A DNA stretch of 17,436 bases from Candidatus Poseidoniaceae archaeon (GTDB taxonomy: Archaea; Thermoplasmatota; Poseidoniia; Poseidoniales; Poseidoniaceae), in assembly GCA_013329925.1 (NCBI GenBank), contig DUJK01000041.1, positions 1 through 17,436 of the forward strand. Reading direction: 5' to 3'. The notes under the pieces are model-generated. The model did not search any database. It was not told where the DNA came from and saw only the letters and a program-made list of their open reading frames with translations. Both the position numbers and the translations under genes were made by a program. The stretch's first letter is position 1, and each line of letters begins with the position of its first letter. Positions 1 through 7,487 of the stretch are shown piece by piece.

Positions 1-727
1 TTCTTCTTAACATTGCAGCTTCTCGTATAGCAATTCTTTCCATTAGTGCTTCGGCATGGGCCCCTTCAGTTTGCGTGGCAGTCGAAAGTTCGGCATTTAA
101 CTGAGTAATTTTTTCATTATCAGTTTGGTTTGCTGTAAGAAATGCCTTCAGTAAAGTAAAGCCAAGGGTTGATAGGGTTGAGCGCAGTTCAACTTCTGTT
201 CGCATCTCAAATTTATCTTGAAAAGCAGCACTTCGCAAATCTTCATCGCTTGAACACTCTGCAAGTGAAGGATTTATTACTCGCATCATTAATTCGTTGT
301 GTAAGACCTCTGCTAGGCGCTTTCTGTCTAACAACGGTGCACTATTAGCAAACATGTTGAGTAATTTGGGGATGTCATCATTACGTAATTGAACTCGCAC
401 GTTGGCAAATCCAGAAACTTTGCTGCCATTTGGCAAATTGGCAGAAAATGGGACCGATATATCGGCAGGTCCAGTCATGGCGAATAGTAATCTCCTATCC
501 TTGGCTGTAACGCCCATCATTTCGCCAAGAAACCGGTTGAACCCACCAGCGATGTTACCAACTATCTTCTCAGTTAAAATGTCACCAATTCTTCCATCAA
601 CAATAAACACACATGCTTCATTTGGCTTCAAAACTACTTCTTGAGCCTTCCATGTATTGATATTATTGGCATCTAACAATCTTGCTATAACATTAGGGTT
701 ATCTCTCCATCTAAATCTGTTACTCAT
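1..727 (-). CDS. SPFH/Band 7-like domain protein, 3' end beyond the left edge
   Basis: The minus frame opened by the ATG at 727 stays open to base 1, giving 242 visible residues; the C-terminus lies outside the window. The N-terminal part (about residues 1-60: an Arg/Trp-rich start, a 'TWKAQEVVLKPNEACVFI' strand pair, then a glycine-rich turn) resembles the opening of SPFH/Band 7 proteins of the YdjI type. The last visible part (about 190-242) is charged and helical, fitting the coiled coil that usually follows an SPFH domain. I see no N-terminal membrane segment. SPFH proteins generally assemble as oligomeric scaffolds at membranes; the partner is unknown here. A GAGATGA ribosome site lies 5 bases before the ATG, and the gap to the upstream helical gene is only 10 bases, so it should be the last visible gene of the thiRBPQ transcript. 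The coding call is firm; the family call is moderate and made by eye. Confidence 0.7.
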   Translation of the reverse strand, partial: MSNRFRWRDNPNVIARLLDANNINTWKAQEVVLKPNEACVFIVDGRIGDILTEKIVGNIAGGFNRFLGEMMGVTAKDRRLLFAMTGPADISVPFSANLPNGSKVSGFANVRVQLRNDDIPKLLNMFANSAPLLDRKRLAEVLHNELMMRVINPSLAECSSDEDLRSAAFQDKFEMRTEVELRSTLSTLGFTLLKAFLTANQTDNEKITQLNAELSTATQTEGAHAEALMERIAIREAAMLRR

Positions 728-737
728 TTTTATCATC

Positions 738-1274
738 TCATTTGGTTTTTTGACGCAAACCGCCTAGAATCTTAGTTCGTGAATTATAAAATCCTCGACA
801 ACTAGTAATCATCTGTTGACACTGCTGGATAAAATTCTTTACATCTTCATCTGGCTTACTTGTACTAAATGCATGTTCAGCACTGTTAGATATATTGATT
901 GCCTTGGTGACCATTTCAATAACATCGTGATCGTGTTTGATTAATTTTTTCAAGTCAGAAACTTTTGCTGATCTGGTACCTGAAAAGAATGCATGATTCA
1001 TTCCAGTTGTTGATTTATCAACATCTTCAATCATAGAATCAATTTCAGAAGTGGCTAGTTTTGCAACTTGAGCAAGCGGCATATTATTGGCTTTGAAGGC
1101 GAGATCTTGGATGTTAGAGATGTGGTTTCTCGCTCTAGTTCCAGCTCGTTTGATTTCATCTCTAATCAGCTTGTCTGCTTCTCGACGTTTACCTTTGGTA
1201 TACCCTTCATAACTAGACAGAACTAATTGTATACCTCTAACGTAAGGTAGTACTTCTAGCGGTACGGCAGGCAT
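738..1274 (-). CDS. Hypothetical helical soluble protein (178 aa), partner gene of the SPFH-like protein
   Basis: I do not recognise this family. The protein has no signal peptide or membrane segment. It is mostly predicted helix, rich in Lys, Arg, Asp and Ser, with a basic stretch near residues 27-48 (TKGKRREADKLIRDEIKRAG) and a basic C-terminus. The ATG at 1274 lies 19 bases past the thiQ stop, and the stop is 10 bases before the ATG of the SPFH-like gene, so all three are probably read from one message. The ribosome site before the ATG is weak (GAGA), which suggests coupling to thiQ translation. A helical cytosolic partner of a membrane scaffold is a reasonable guess from position only. 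No function is assigned. Confidence 0.7.
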   Translation of the reverse strand: MPAVPLEVLPYVRGIQLVLSSYEGYTKGKRREADKLIRDEIKRAGTRARNHISNIQDLAFKANNMPLAQVAKLATSEIDSMIEDVDKSTTGMNHAFFSGTRSAKVSDLKKLIKHDHDVIEMVTKAINISNSAEHAFSTSKPDEDVKNFIQQCQQMITSCRGFYNSRTKILGGLRQKTK

Positions 1275-1293
1275 CGGTCTCAGTTATTCTTTG

Positions 1294-1950
1294 TCACTGG
1301 TCGTTATTATTGCTTCCGTTAGTAGATTCACAAATTTCTGACCATTCAAGAATTCTATCAGCAACAATATTTGCTTCGTCATAATCGTGGGTGACATGAA
1401 TGGCACTGATATTGTGCTGCTTGAGCAATTCTCTGATTTCTTTGGCTAAGTCTCTGCGAGCATCAACATCTAGAGAAGATAGTGGTTCATCTAGTAACAA
1501 CAATTTCGGGTTTGCTAATAAGGCTCTGGCAAGTACAACTCTCTGAGCCTCTCCGCCAGATAATGTAGTAACTTTCCGATCAGCAAACCCACTCAAGTTG
1601 ACTAATTTAAGTGAATCATTGACAAGTTCTTCCTGCTTAATTTTAGATAACTTTTGATTATTACCTAGAAGGATGTTGTTTGCCACATTTAAGTGTGGAT
1701 ATAAAATTGGCTTTTGAAAAATAAATCCTACAAAATCTCTTACGTTTTGTTCAATAGTAATTTCACCAAAACCGCTTGTTTCTAAACCTGCTATCATCCT
1801 TAGCAGGGTGGTTTTGCCACAACCACTTGGTCCCAGAAGTGATATTATCTCACCTGCTTTTAGGGTTAGGTTCATATTTTTGAATAATACTTCATCACCC
1901 AGTTGTTTTTGCTGTATTGAAATTTCTACCACATGTTCATTATTGTTCAT
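1294..1950 (-). CDS. thiQ: Thiamine-type ABC transporter, ATP-binding protein
   Basis: This 218-residue ATPase powers the importer formed with the permease and binding protein encoded upstream. All ABC signatures are present: Walker A GPSGCGKT (about 40-47), Q-loop FQKP (about 78-81), signature LSGGEAQ (about 130-136), Walker B LLLLDEP (about 150-156), D-loop SSLD and the switch histidine in HVTHD. The length is near that of bacterial ThiQ; it lacks the long C-terminal regulatory domain of the maltose/iron/spermidine ATPases. I place the start at the ATG at 1950, which overlaps the thiP stop as TGATG; the TTG one codon upstream is possible. The substrate is inferred from the ThiB-like receptor and the ThiR regulator in the same operon. 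On sequence alone it could equally serve an iron or spermidine type importer. Confidence 0.9.
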   Translation of the reverse strand: MNNNEHVVEISIQQKQLGDEVLFKNMNLTLKAGEIISLLGPSGCGKTTLLRMIAGLETSGFGEITIEQNVRDFVGFIFQKPILYPHLNVANNILLGNNQKLSKIKQEELVNDSLKLVNLSGFADRKVTTLSGGEAQRVVLARALLANPKLLLLDEPLSSLDVDARRDLAKEIRELLKQHNISAIHVTHDYDEANIVADRILEWSEICESTNGSNNNDQ

Positions 1951-3704
1951 CAAAAACCACTCCCTTCACCATTATCTCGAAACCTTTCTGCGATAAAGAA
2001 TAGGATGAATGTTAACAGCATCAAGACTGTTGCTGCAGCCATAGCCATTGGCTGTATGAGTGGATTGAATTTTGGCTGGCTCATCAACTGATCAATTAAC
2101 ACTGACAATGTATCCCACGATCCAGACCTGACTAAAATCCACGAAGCGCCAAATTCACCTAAGGAAAAAGCCATAGTCAATGCTCCTGCTACCACAAGAG
2201 GGGCTCGAAGGAATGCAACTTTACCATGCCACCAAGCTCTAAGTGGACTCATGCCAAGCATAATTGCCTGTTCATAGTATGAAAAATCAATAGACCGTAA
2301 AGCGGGTAGAATTATCCTGATGACAAATGGGGTTGTGATAATTATATGAGGGATCGCTGGTATAATGGCCCAGCCAAATAAACCGGGAGACCACTTTAGT
2401 AATCCCAGTAAAATTCCAAGACCGATCATTACCGCTGAAAGCGCCAAAGGAATCATTGTGGCAAATTCGACAACCTTAGCAGTAGTAGCCTTTTTCTCTT
2501 GCTCTAGTCGATTTATGCATGATGAAATAATCCAACCTATGGGTAAGGCAAATGCAACGGTGATTAAGCAATAGATTATTGAATTTGACAAGGCATCTGG
2601 GATTGCTGTTGTGGAATAATCACCAGACCATGCTTCACTCCAAGCTTCAGTCGAGTAACTAAATTCACCAGTGGTGGTATTGCGAATTCTAAAGGATGCA
2701 ATTGCTACTAAAACCAGTGGTATTATGGCAAAACAAATACCCAAAGAAATGATTGATTTTGCCAAGGTATTTGGCTTATCAGATATTTGTTTAGCATCAG
2801 ATTCAGCAATTATTGCATGGATAGTAGAATGGCGTCGTTGGATTGATGTAGCAATGATAATTGCTAGTGACAGTATGATTAATTGAACGATTGAAGTTGA
2901 TAATACTACTTCGCTGGTGTCAATTCGGTAGCCATATATGCCCGCTGAGCCTCCAGAGTTTGCCATCATTGTCTCTAGTGTATCTTGGTTTGGAGTTAAC
3001 CATCTAACTAGGGCAAACGAGGTGAAAGAAAAAATGAAACAGAGTGTCGCAGCACACAAAACTGCAGGTCCAATTATTGGTAACCAGAGGTTGCGAATCC
3101 GTGATAACCGATTTTGTCCGGCTGGCAAGAATCGCATTTGTTCTTCCCATGTTCTGTCCATAGTCGACAAGGTTGGTTCGACAAATCGCATTATCAATGA
3201 GATGTTAAACCATACGTGAGCGGTAATTAAGGCGATGAAATGCCCAGGGTTTTCCCAGTTGGTAACATTTGCTAAGTCGCCAACAATACCCGTCTCTAAG
3301 CGCAAATCAATACCGATTGCGGTTAGCGGACCTCCAACATCAATCAGCATTAGAAATCCCATAGCTACTACAATTGATGGAGTGACAAATGGAACTGCTA
3401 GTATTGCTCTTAACAATTTGATATTTTTCCAATTATAACGTCCCAAATACCAAGCAATTGGGAGTCCGATAATCACTGTGGCTATTGTTGAAATGGTTGC
3501 TTCAAGTAGGGTAAATTTCAACGCTTCTAACAGCGATTGTGTAGTGAAAAAATTACTCACAGCCACAACTGAATTAATTCCGGTAACCGATTCTAGGCGA
3601 GCAATAGCATACAATAATGGCAATACCGTTAGTATTACGAACGAACAGACTGTGGTCCACTGTAATATCTTTACCAATATTTTATGCTGGCCTGTGTTAG
3701 TCAA
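1950..3704 (-). CDS. thiP: Thiamine-type ABC transporter permease, two fused BPD domains
   Basis: This 584-residue inner-membrane protein has about twelve hydrophobic segments in two homologous halves, joined by a linker near residues 287-315. It thus supplies both permease subunits in one chain, as bacterial ThiP and the FbpB class do. Each half carries an EAA-type loop for docking the ATPase: around residues 187-212 (EEQMRFLPAGQNRLSRIRN) and 478-503 (EQAIMLGMSPLRAWWHGKVA). The segment SLGEFGAS (about 514-521) matches the conserved stretch after the second EAA loop. The start is the TTG at 3704, chosen because a GAGGT ribosome site sits six bases upstream and overlaps the thiB stop. The 3' end overlaps the thiQ start as TGATG. 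Specificity for thiamine rests on the neighbours thiB and thiR. Confidence 0.9.
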   Translation of the reverse strand: MTNTGQHKILVKILQWTTVCSFVILTVLPLLYAIARLESVTGINSVVAVSNFFTTQSLLEALKFTLLEATISTIATVIIGLPIAWYLGRYNWKNIKLLRAILAVPFVTPSIVVAMGFLMLIDVGGPLTAIGIDLRLETGIVGDLANVTNWENPGHFIALITAHVWFNISLIMRFVEPTLSTMDRTWEEQMRFLPAGQNRLSRIRNLWLPIIGPAVLCAATLCFIFSFTSFALVRWLTPNQDTLETMMANSGGSAGIYGYRIDTSEVVLSTSIVQLIILSLAIIIATSIQRRHSTIHAIIAESDAKQISDKPNTLAKSIISLGICFAIIPLVLVAIASFRIRNTTTGEFSYSTEAWSEAWSGDYSTTAIPDALSNSIIYCLITVAFALPIGWIISSCINRLEQEKKATTAKVVEFATMIPLALSAVMIGLGILLGLLKWSPGLFGWAIIPAIPHIIITTPFVIRIILPALRSIDFSYYEQAIMLGMSPLRAWWHGKVAFLRAPLVVAGALTMAFSLGEFGASWILVRSGSWDTLSVLIDQLMSQPKFNPLIQPMAMAAATVLMLLTFILFFIAERFRDNGEGSGF

Positions 3705-3710
3705 TATCAG

Positions 3711-3715
3711 ACCTC
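3711..3715 (-). promoter_or_regulatory. Ribosome binding site fixing the thiP TTG start
   Basis: On the minus strand GAGGT lies six bases before the TTG at 3704 and overlaps the thiB stop codon (TGAGGT). This supports the non-ATG start and suggests that thiP is translated by ribosomes finishing thiB. Confidence 0.6.
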
Positions 3716-4850
3716 ATTCAGTTGCGGACTGCCAGTCATCAAGCCACTGAGTCATCTCTTCATTGATTCTAGTGATCTCAATATCTGCATTTTCTTGTGG
3801 TATATCTGAGTGATAGCGATAACCATCAGTTTCCGGTAATCCATAACCTTCAAGAACCGGATACATTAGATTGTTTTCCGGCATTTGAGCATTGATTTCA
3901 GGACTCAGTAGGTATTCTATGAATAATTCAGCTCCAGCAATATTAGCCGCACCGTTGATTATTCCAGTATATTCTACTTGTTGTATTGTTGACTTTGGTA
4001 ATGTAATTGAAGTAGAGTGGGTGTAATTTCCAGAGTAATAGGCTTCCACTCCAGGCGATTGACAATAAGATACGGTCAAGTGAGCATCACCAATATATCC
4101 AGTGGTGTACTCACCATAGCCTCCAGTATAGTGAGTTTCGTATGCTTCAGTCCAGCCCGAGGTGATGATTGCATCATTGCTTGCCATGGCTTGCCACCAA
4201 TCAAATGCGTTAGTACTTTCATCGGCATCATTTTCAAAATAATCGATAGTTGCAACCATGAATGACCTTCCGGGAGAAGAAGTTACTGGGGAGGGGAATG
4301 CAGTTTTTCCACGCCAAGTTTCCTCCGTTAAGTTCCACAATGATGTTGGTTCGCTGACATTTTCTCCATCAACAAAGTTCTCATCATAGTTCAAGCAAAC
4401 AGGGCCTTGATCAAAAGGAATTGCTAATGGTCCGGAATATGGCTTTGCCGCCTCTTGACTTATGTTTTGATAATTTTCAGACTGGGTGTAAACAGTTTCT
4501 CGAAGCAAACAATTGTCAATAGCAGTCTGTAGGTAGGTATTATCTAAGCCGATCATTAAATCCGCTTGCTGGGCTTGTTTAGTAAGCATCATTTGATCTA
4601 ATATTCCGCCTGCATCATCTTCTTTGATAAATTCGACTTCATATCCAGTTCGGTTGGTAAATTCTTCCACCATGCTATCACTTAACGCCAATATATCATA
4701 GGTAAGTATTCGTAATTTCCCGTCATCTGAGTGACCTGCAGAAAGTGTAGAACATTCTAGTGATTCATTTTCATCTTCCAGTGCACCTAAACAACCACTC
4801 ATAGATGCACAAATCATTATGCTTAAGCACAGTAATGCCTTAATTCGCAA
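3714..4850 (-). CDS. thiB: Thiamine-binding ABC receptor, probable lipoprotein
   Basis: This extracellular receptor captures substrate for ThiP/ThiQ. The N-terminus is a short hydrophobic signal with a lipobox-like MSGC, Cys20 being the likely lipid anchor, followed by an acidic linker. The mature part follows E. coli ThiB closely: LTYD (residues 49-52), DLMIGLDN (about 97-104), AIPFDQGPV (about 143-151), SPVTSSPGRSF (about 187-197), SGWTEAY (231-237), LTVSYCQSP (about 258-266) and the YLLSPE-MYPV region (about 313-332). The ligand-contact residues that I recall for E. coli ThiB (Tyr27, Trp197, Tyr215) have counterparts at Tyr51, Trp233 and Tyr262. The Trp of the E. coli NWMYPV motif is Leu328 here. 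The TTG start is supported by a strong ribosome site inside the end of thiR, and the two genes overlap by 11 bases. An iron-binding relative is less likely given these motifs. Confidence 0.88.
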   Translation of the reverse strand: MRIKALLCLSIMICASMSGCLGALEDENESLECSTLSAGHSDDGKLRILTYDILALSDSMVEEFTNRTGYEVEFIKEDDAGGILDQMMLTKQAQQADLMIGLDNTYLQTAIDNCLLRETVYTQSENYQNISQEAAKPYSGPLAIPFDQGPVCLNYDENFVDGENVSEPTSLWNLTEETWRGKTAFPSPVTSSPGRSFMVATIDYFENDADESTNAFDWWQAMASNDAIITSGWTEAYETHYTGGYGEYTTGYIGDAHLTVSYCQSPGVEAYYSGNYTHSTSITLPKSTIQQVEYTGIINGAANIAGAELFIEYLLSPEINAQMPENNLMYPVLEGYGLPETDGYRYHSDIPQENADIEITRINEEMTQWLDDWQSATE

Positions 4851-5712
4851 TCAAACCACCTCCTATTTGTGCAGAAAGTTGGTGTGTTCTATCAATCAAC
4901 TCTAATGGATTGTGAGCGAGGATATACAGACTTGGCTCCCAACCATAGCCTCCTGCATCAATTATCACATCTAACTTGGTATGTGATCCGATTATACGGC
5001 CCTTTTCGCACTCAGCAAATGCATAGCCAAGTTGTTCACATATTCCTCTAAGTTCATCAATGTCAACTTTATCATGCTTTATTTCTGGCTTGATGTTGAC
5101 AATTGAGGTTTTTGCTTCGTTTATTGTGTGGGCTTGTATTAGAATTCCTGCTAAGTGGTTGGAGACACCAAATGACGGAGTTTCATGGTGTCTTAATTTG
5201 CCATTGACAATAGTAATTCTTCCTGGGAAAGCAGCTACTTGATCAGCATTTCTAGCTCCTTTGATACACGATGCGATGTTTAACCCCACAGCCGGTAAGA
5301 CATGCTGAATCCTTTTTACATCAAGGCGACTAATAGCCCATTCTAATCTGCGGAGTAAGGCCCTTTCTTGCTGGCCTTTGTCTAGATCAAGCCCGGTAAG
5401 TGTCTTGTCAAATCGTAATGTTTGGTTGCCGCCAAATTGAAATTCGACGATCAATCTCTGACGTATTACATCACTTTCTGGCCCTATTGCCGCAAGGGCT
5501 TGAGATAATTCACTAGCCCATGCATCAACCATTGCTTCGTCAGCTGATGCTGAAAGGCTAATAGTTGGTTTTTGGATATGTCTAGATATCGTGCTTTGAG
5601 TTGAGCCTAATAACGTGGCAATCTCAGATTGTGACCATCCTTTTGTGCGTAAATCTTTGGCAATATGCTGATGCAATCTATCCAGCCATTTGCCGCCTAC
5701 TTCTCCTAACAT
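4840..5712 (-). CDS. thiR: ThiR-type regulator: helix-turn-helix fused to a ThiN domain
   Basis: This 290-residue protein probably represses thiamine genes in response to a thiamine phosphate. Residues 15-48 form a helix-turn-helix (SQSEIATLLGSTQSTISRHI), after which comes a linker and a second charged region. Residues of about 120-285 match the ThiN (thiamine-phosphate synthase-like) fold: HVLPAVGLNIASCI, AAFPGRITIVNGKLR, the FGVSNHLAGIL segment with His186, and the DVIIDAGGYGWEPSLYILAHNP segment near 248-269 that recalls the phosphate-binding region. Archaeal ThiR proteins are known with this layout, using the ThiN domain as a sensor. Here thiR is the first gene of an operon with thiBPQ, which strongly supports the role and implies autoregulation. 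The ATG at 5712 has no ribosome site, so the mRNA may have a very short leader. Residual enzyme activity of the ThiN part cannot be excluded from sequence. Confidence 0.85.
   Translation of the reverse strand: MLGEVGGKWLDRLHQHIAKDLRTKGWSQSEIATLLGSTQSTISRHIQKPTISLSASADEAMVDAWASELSQALAAIGPESDVIRQRLIVEFQFGGNQTLRFDKTLTGLDLDKGQQERALLRRLEWAISRLDVKRIQHVLPAVGLNIASCIKGARNADQVAAFPGRITIVNGKLRHHETPSFGVSNHLAGILIQAHTINEAKTSIVNIKPEIKHDKVDIDELRGICEQLGYAFAECEKGRIIGSHTKLDVIIDAGGYGWEPSLYILAHNPLELIDRTHQLSAQIGGGLIAN
4856..4864 (-). promoter_or_regulatory. Strong ribosome binding site inside thiR for the thiB TTG start
   Basis: The minus strand reads AGGAGGTGG five bases before the TTG at 4850. It encodes the Gly-Gly-Gly near the end of ThiR. 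This near-ideal site, not an ATG, decides the thiB start and couples its translation to thiR. Confidence 0.7.
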
Positions 5713-5750
5713 GTACTGTGCTGTAAACTGCCTTTATTCAATGTTGCTGA

Positions 5751-5758
5751 AATATTAT
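5751..5758 (-). promoter_or_regulatory. Possible TATA box of the thiRBPQ operon
   Basis: The AT-rich octamer ATAATATT on the minus strand lies about 42 bases before the thiR ATG. At the usual archaeal distance transcription would start roughly 15 bases before the ATG. A weak TTCA-N7-TGAA dyad (5737-5751) lies between it and the predicted start point. The assignment is by eye only. Confidence 0.3.
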
Positions 5759-5990
5759 GCATCATGAATGAGAAATCAAAGGGAAAGGACAGCTTATTTC
5801 TGCCAAACTTGAGTATAATCATGAGATATTTTGCTGGTTAACTGTAAATTCTTCAATAATATCCATTAACACCCAATTTTGATAAAATCTACCAATAAAC
5901 CGTCCAATGTACATCGAATGTAGTTTGAATTTGATTTAATTCATTCTGCATAGAAGGCCAGATATTAGTTGCAGAACGAACTACCGCATA

Positions 5991-6021
5991 CTACAAAGGT
6001 CTAGTGCTAGACCGGTGGTAG
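5991..6021 (+). promoter_or_regulatory. Inverted repeat/hairpin directly before the decarboxylase start
   Basis: GGTCTAG-TG-CTAGACC (5998-6013) is a perfect 7-bp-arm inverted repeat with a two-base centre. It is flanked by CTAC (5991-5994) and GTAG (6018-6021), which can extend it across an internal loop; a further CTACC at 5981-5985 offers an alternative outer stem. The structure ends one base before the ATG at 6023 and its 3' arm adjoins the GGTGGT that would be the ribosome site. It could be a dimeric repressor operator or an mRNA hairpin controlling initiation. Confidence 0.5.
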
Positions 6022-6022
6022 T

Positions 6023-7447
6023 ATGAGAGCAGAAGCCCTTGCACCATTCCTTGATGGTTTGATGTCTCGTGTAGCAGATTATCATCTCTCATCTCTAGAA
6101 AAAGGGCAAAAAACCGTTGATTATCTTTCAGAAGCATCCAGAAGAAAGACTACGGATTTATCCCTGCCATTGGAAGGAAATGGCCCTGAAAGAGTTCTCG
6201 ATGATATTGATGAATTTCTTCGCCAGTGTGTTCGAACTAATAATCCACAATTTATGAATCCATTATGGGGTGGATTGAATCTTTCAGCGTTTGCTGGAGA
6301 GGTGATTGCTGCTTTGACCAATCAGTCGATGTATACATACGAACTATCACCTATCTCAACTCTAATCGAGAAAGCAATTATTTTTAGATTGATGGAAATA
6401 ATTGGCTACGCTGATGGCTTTGGAACTTTTACTACCGGTGGTTCAAATGGTAACATGCTAGGAATGTTGTGTGCACGTCAATCACTTTACCCAACATCAT
6501 CACACACTGGCTTTGATGGCACTAAGCATGTGGCGTTTGTCTCTGCAGAAGCTCATTACTCTGTCCTGATGTCAGCCAATGTTGTTGGAATTGGTCATCA
6601 AAATTTGATTAAAGTGGCCTGCGATTCACATGGTCGTATGAAACCTGATTCACTGAGGGACGAAATTCAAAGGGCTCAACAAAATGACTTGATTCCATTC
6701 TGCGTAATTGCTACATCGGGTACTACGGTTAGAGGAGCTTTTGATCCTCTAGGAGAAATCGCAGTCATATGCCATGACGAAAATATTTGGCTACATGTCG
6801 ATGCAGCTTGGGGTGGGAGTTGCCTATTTTCTAGCAAGTATCGTGATCTTATGGCAGGGGTTGAACTTGCTGACAGTGTTTGCTGGGACGCACACAAAAT
6901 GATGGGTTTGCCACTTATCTGCAGTGCTTTTTTAACTAAACACAAGGAGGTACTTGGAGCAGTTTGTGCACATGGCAATGCTGCTCATTATCTATTTCAT
7001 GAAGATACAAAAGATGTTGATTTAGGGCGTTTTTCCTTGCAGTGTGGAAGGCGTAACGATTCTCTGAAATTATGGATTGCATGGCGAGAAATAGGTGACC
7101 AGGGTTGGGCTGAGATGGTTGAGAAGTATTGTGATTTAAGTGACTATCTGCAAGCAGCGGTTCAGTCGCACCCTAAGTTGGAAATGATGTCTGAGCGTAG
7201 TTGGTCTAATATTTGCTTTAGATATGTGATAGATGGACATAATCTAAACGAACTAAATACCGAATTACGTTCTAGACTCATGCGGGAGGGCATTCACCTA
7301 GTGAGCCGGTCAAATATTCATGATCAGGTAGTTATCAGAGCAGTAGTTGCCAATCCTTTAGTTGACCAATCAGTGTTAGATGGTCTAGTTGCAGCAATTG
7401 TTCGGCATGGCGATGAAATAGTCGCTGGAGTGCCTGCACAATTTTGA
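6023..7447 (+). CDS. Group II PLP-dependent decarboxylase, cysteine-sulfinate/glutamate/aspartate type
   Basis: This 474-residue enzyme belongs to the pyridoxal-phosphate decarboxylases of fold type I, group II. Visible motifs: NPQFMNPLWGGLN (about 74-86), YELSPISTLIE (about 106-116), TTGGSNGNM (about 137-145, cofactor phosphate), AHYSV with the ring-stacking His178, TSGTTVRGAFDP (about 231-242), HVDAAWGG with Asp260, and DAHKMMGLP with the Schiff-base lysine Lys292. QCGRRNDSLKLW (about 339-350) and the general run of residues are closer to animal cysteine-sulfinate decarboxylase and GAD than to aromatic amino acid decarboxylases. The product could be hypotaurine, GABA or beta-alanine; the aspartate reaction would feed coenzyme A synthesis in archaea lacking PanD. 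The substrate cannot be decided here. It precedes gcvT by 40 bases on the same strand and has a marked hairpin upstream. Confidence 0.85.
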   Translation: MRAEALAPFLDGLMSRVADYHLSSLEKGQKTVDYLSEASRRKTTDLSLPLEGNGPERVLDDIDEFLRQCVRTNNPQFMNPLWGGLNLSAFAGEVIAALTNQSMYTYELSPISTLIEKAIIFRLMEIIGYADGFGTFTTGGSNGNMLGMLCARQSLYPTSSHTGFDGTKHVAFVSAEAHYSVLMSANVVGIGHQNLIKVACDSHGRMKPDSLRDEIQRAQQNDLIPFCVIATSGTTVRGAFDPLGEIAVICHDENIWLHVDAAWGGSCLFSSKYRDLMAGVELADSVCWDAHKMMGLPLICSAFLTKHKEVLGAVCAHGNAAHYLFHEDTKDVDLGRFSLQCGRRNDSLKLWIAWREIGDQGWAEMVEKYCDLSDYLQAAVQSHPKLEMMSERSWSNICFRYVIDGHNLNELNTELRSRLMREGIHLVSRSNIHDQVVIRAVVANPLVDQSVLDGLVAAIVRHGDEIVAGVPAQF

Positions 7448-7487
7448 TTCCCCCCCAGTTTAAGGAGCGTCTCGATTTGGCACAATC

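Larger units (their letters stand above)
5713..6022. other. Divergent intergenic region between thiR and the decarboxylase
   Basis: 310 bases without a convincing gene. It must hold the start signals of the minus-strand thi operon and the plus-strand decarboxylase gene. AATATTAT at 5751-5758 could be the thiR TATA box, placing transcription start about 16 bases before the ATG. TTGATTTAAT at 5931-5940 could serve the plus-strand gene. The word TTTACAG (minus strand) occurs near the thiR start and again near 5842-5850; both are possible operator halves, but I cannot show it. The right end carries the hairpin listed separately. A 25-codon ATG frame at 5765 has no features suggesting a gene. Confidence 0.5.

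Noticed and set aside
402..644. 80-codon plus-strand frame near the left end
   Set aside because: Antisense to the SPFH-like gene, whose minus frame is open for 242 codons with coherent protein features.
2365..3750. Several 67-93-codon plus-strand frames
   Set aside because: All lie opposite thiP; they lack start signals and protein-like composition, while thiP has full family motifs.
5765..5842. 25-codon frame from an ATG in the divergent intergenic region
   Set aside because: No ribosome site, no membrane segment, no recognisable features; chance frames of this length are expected.
5713..6022. TPP or glycine riboswitch before thiR or the decarboxylase
   Set aside because: I see no TPP-type conserved cores (such as CUGAGA with ACCUGA) or tandem glycine-aptamer pattern; only a simple hairpin is visible.
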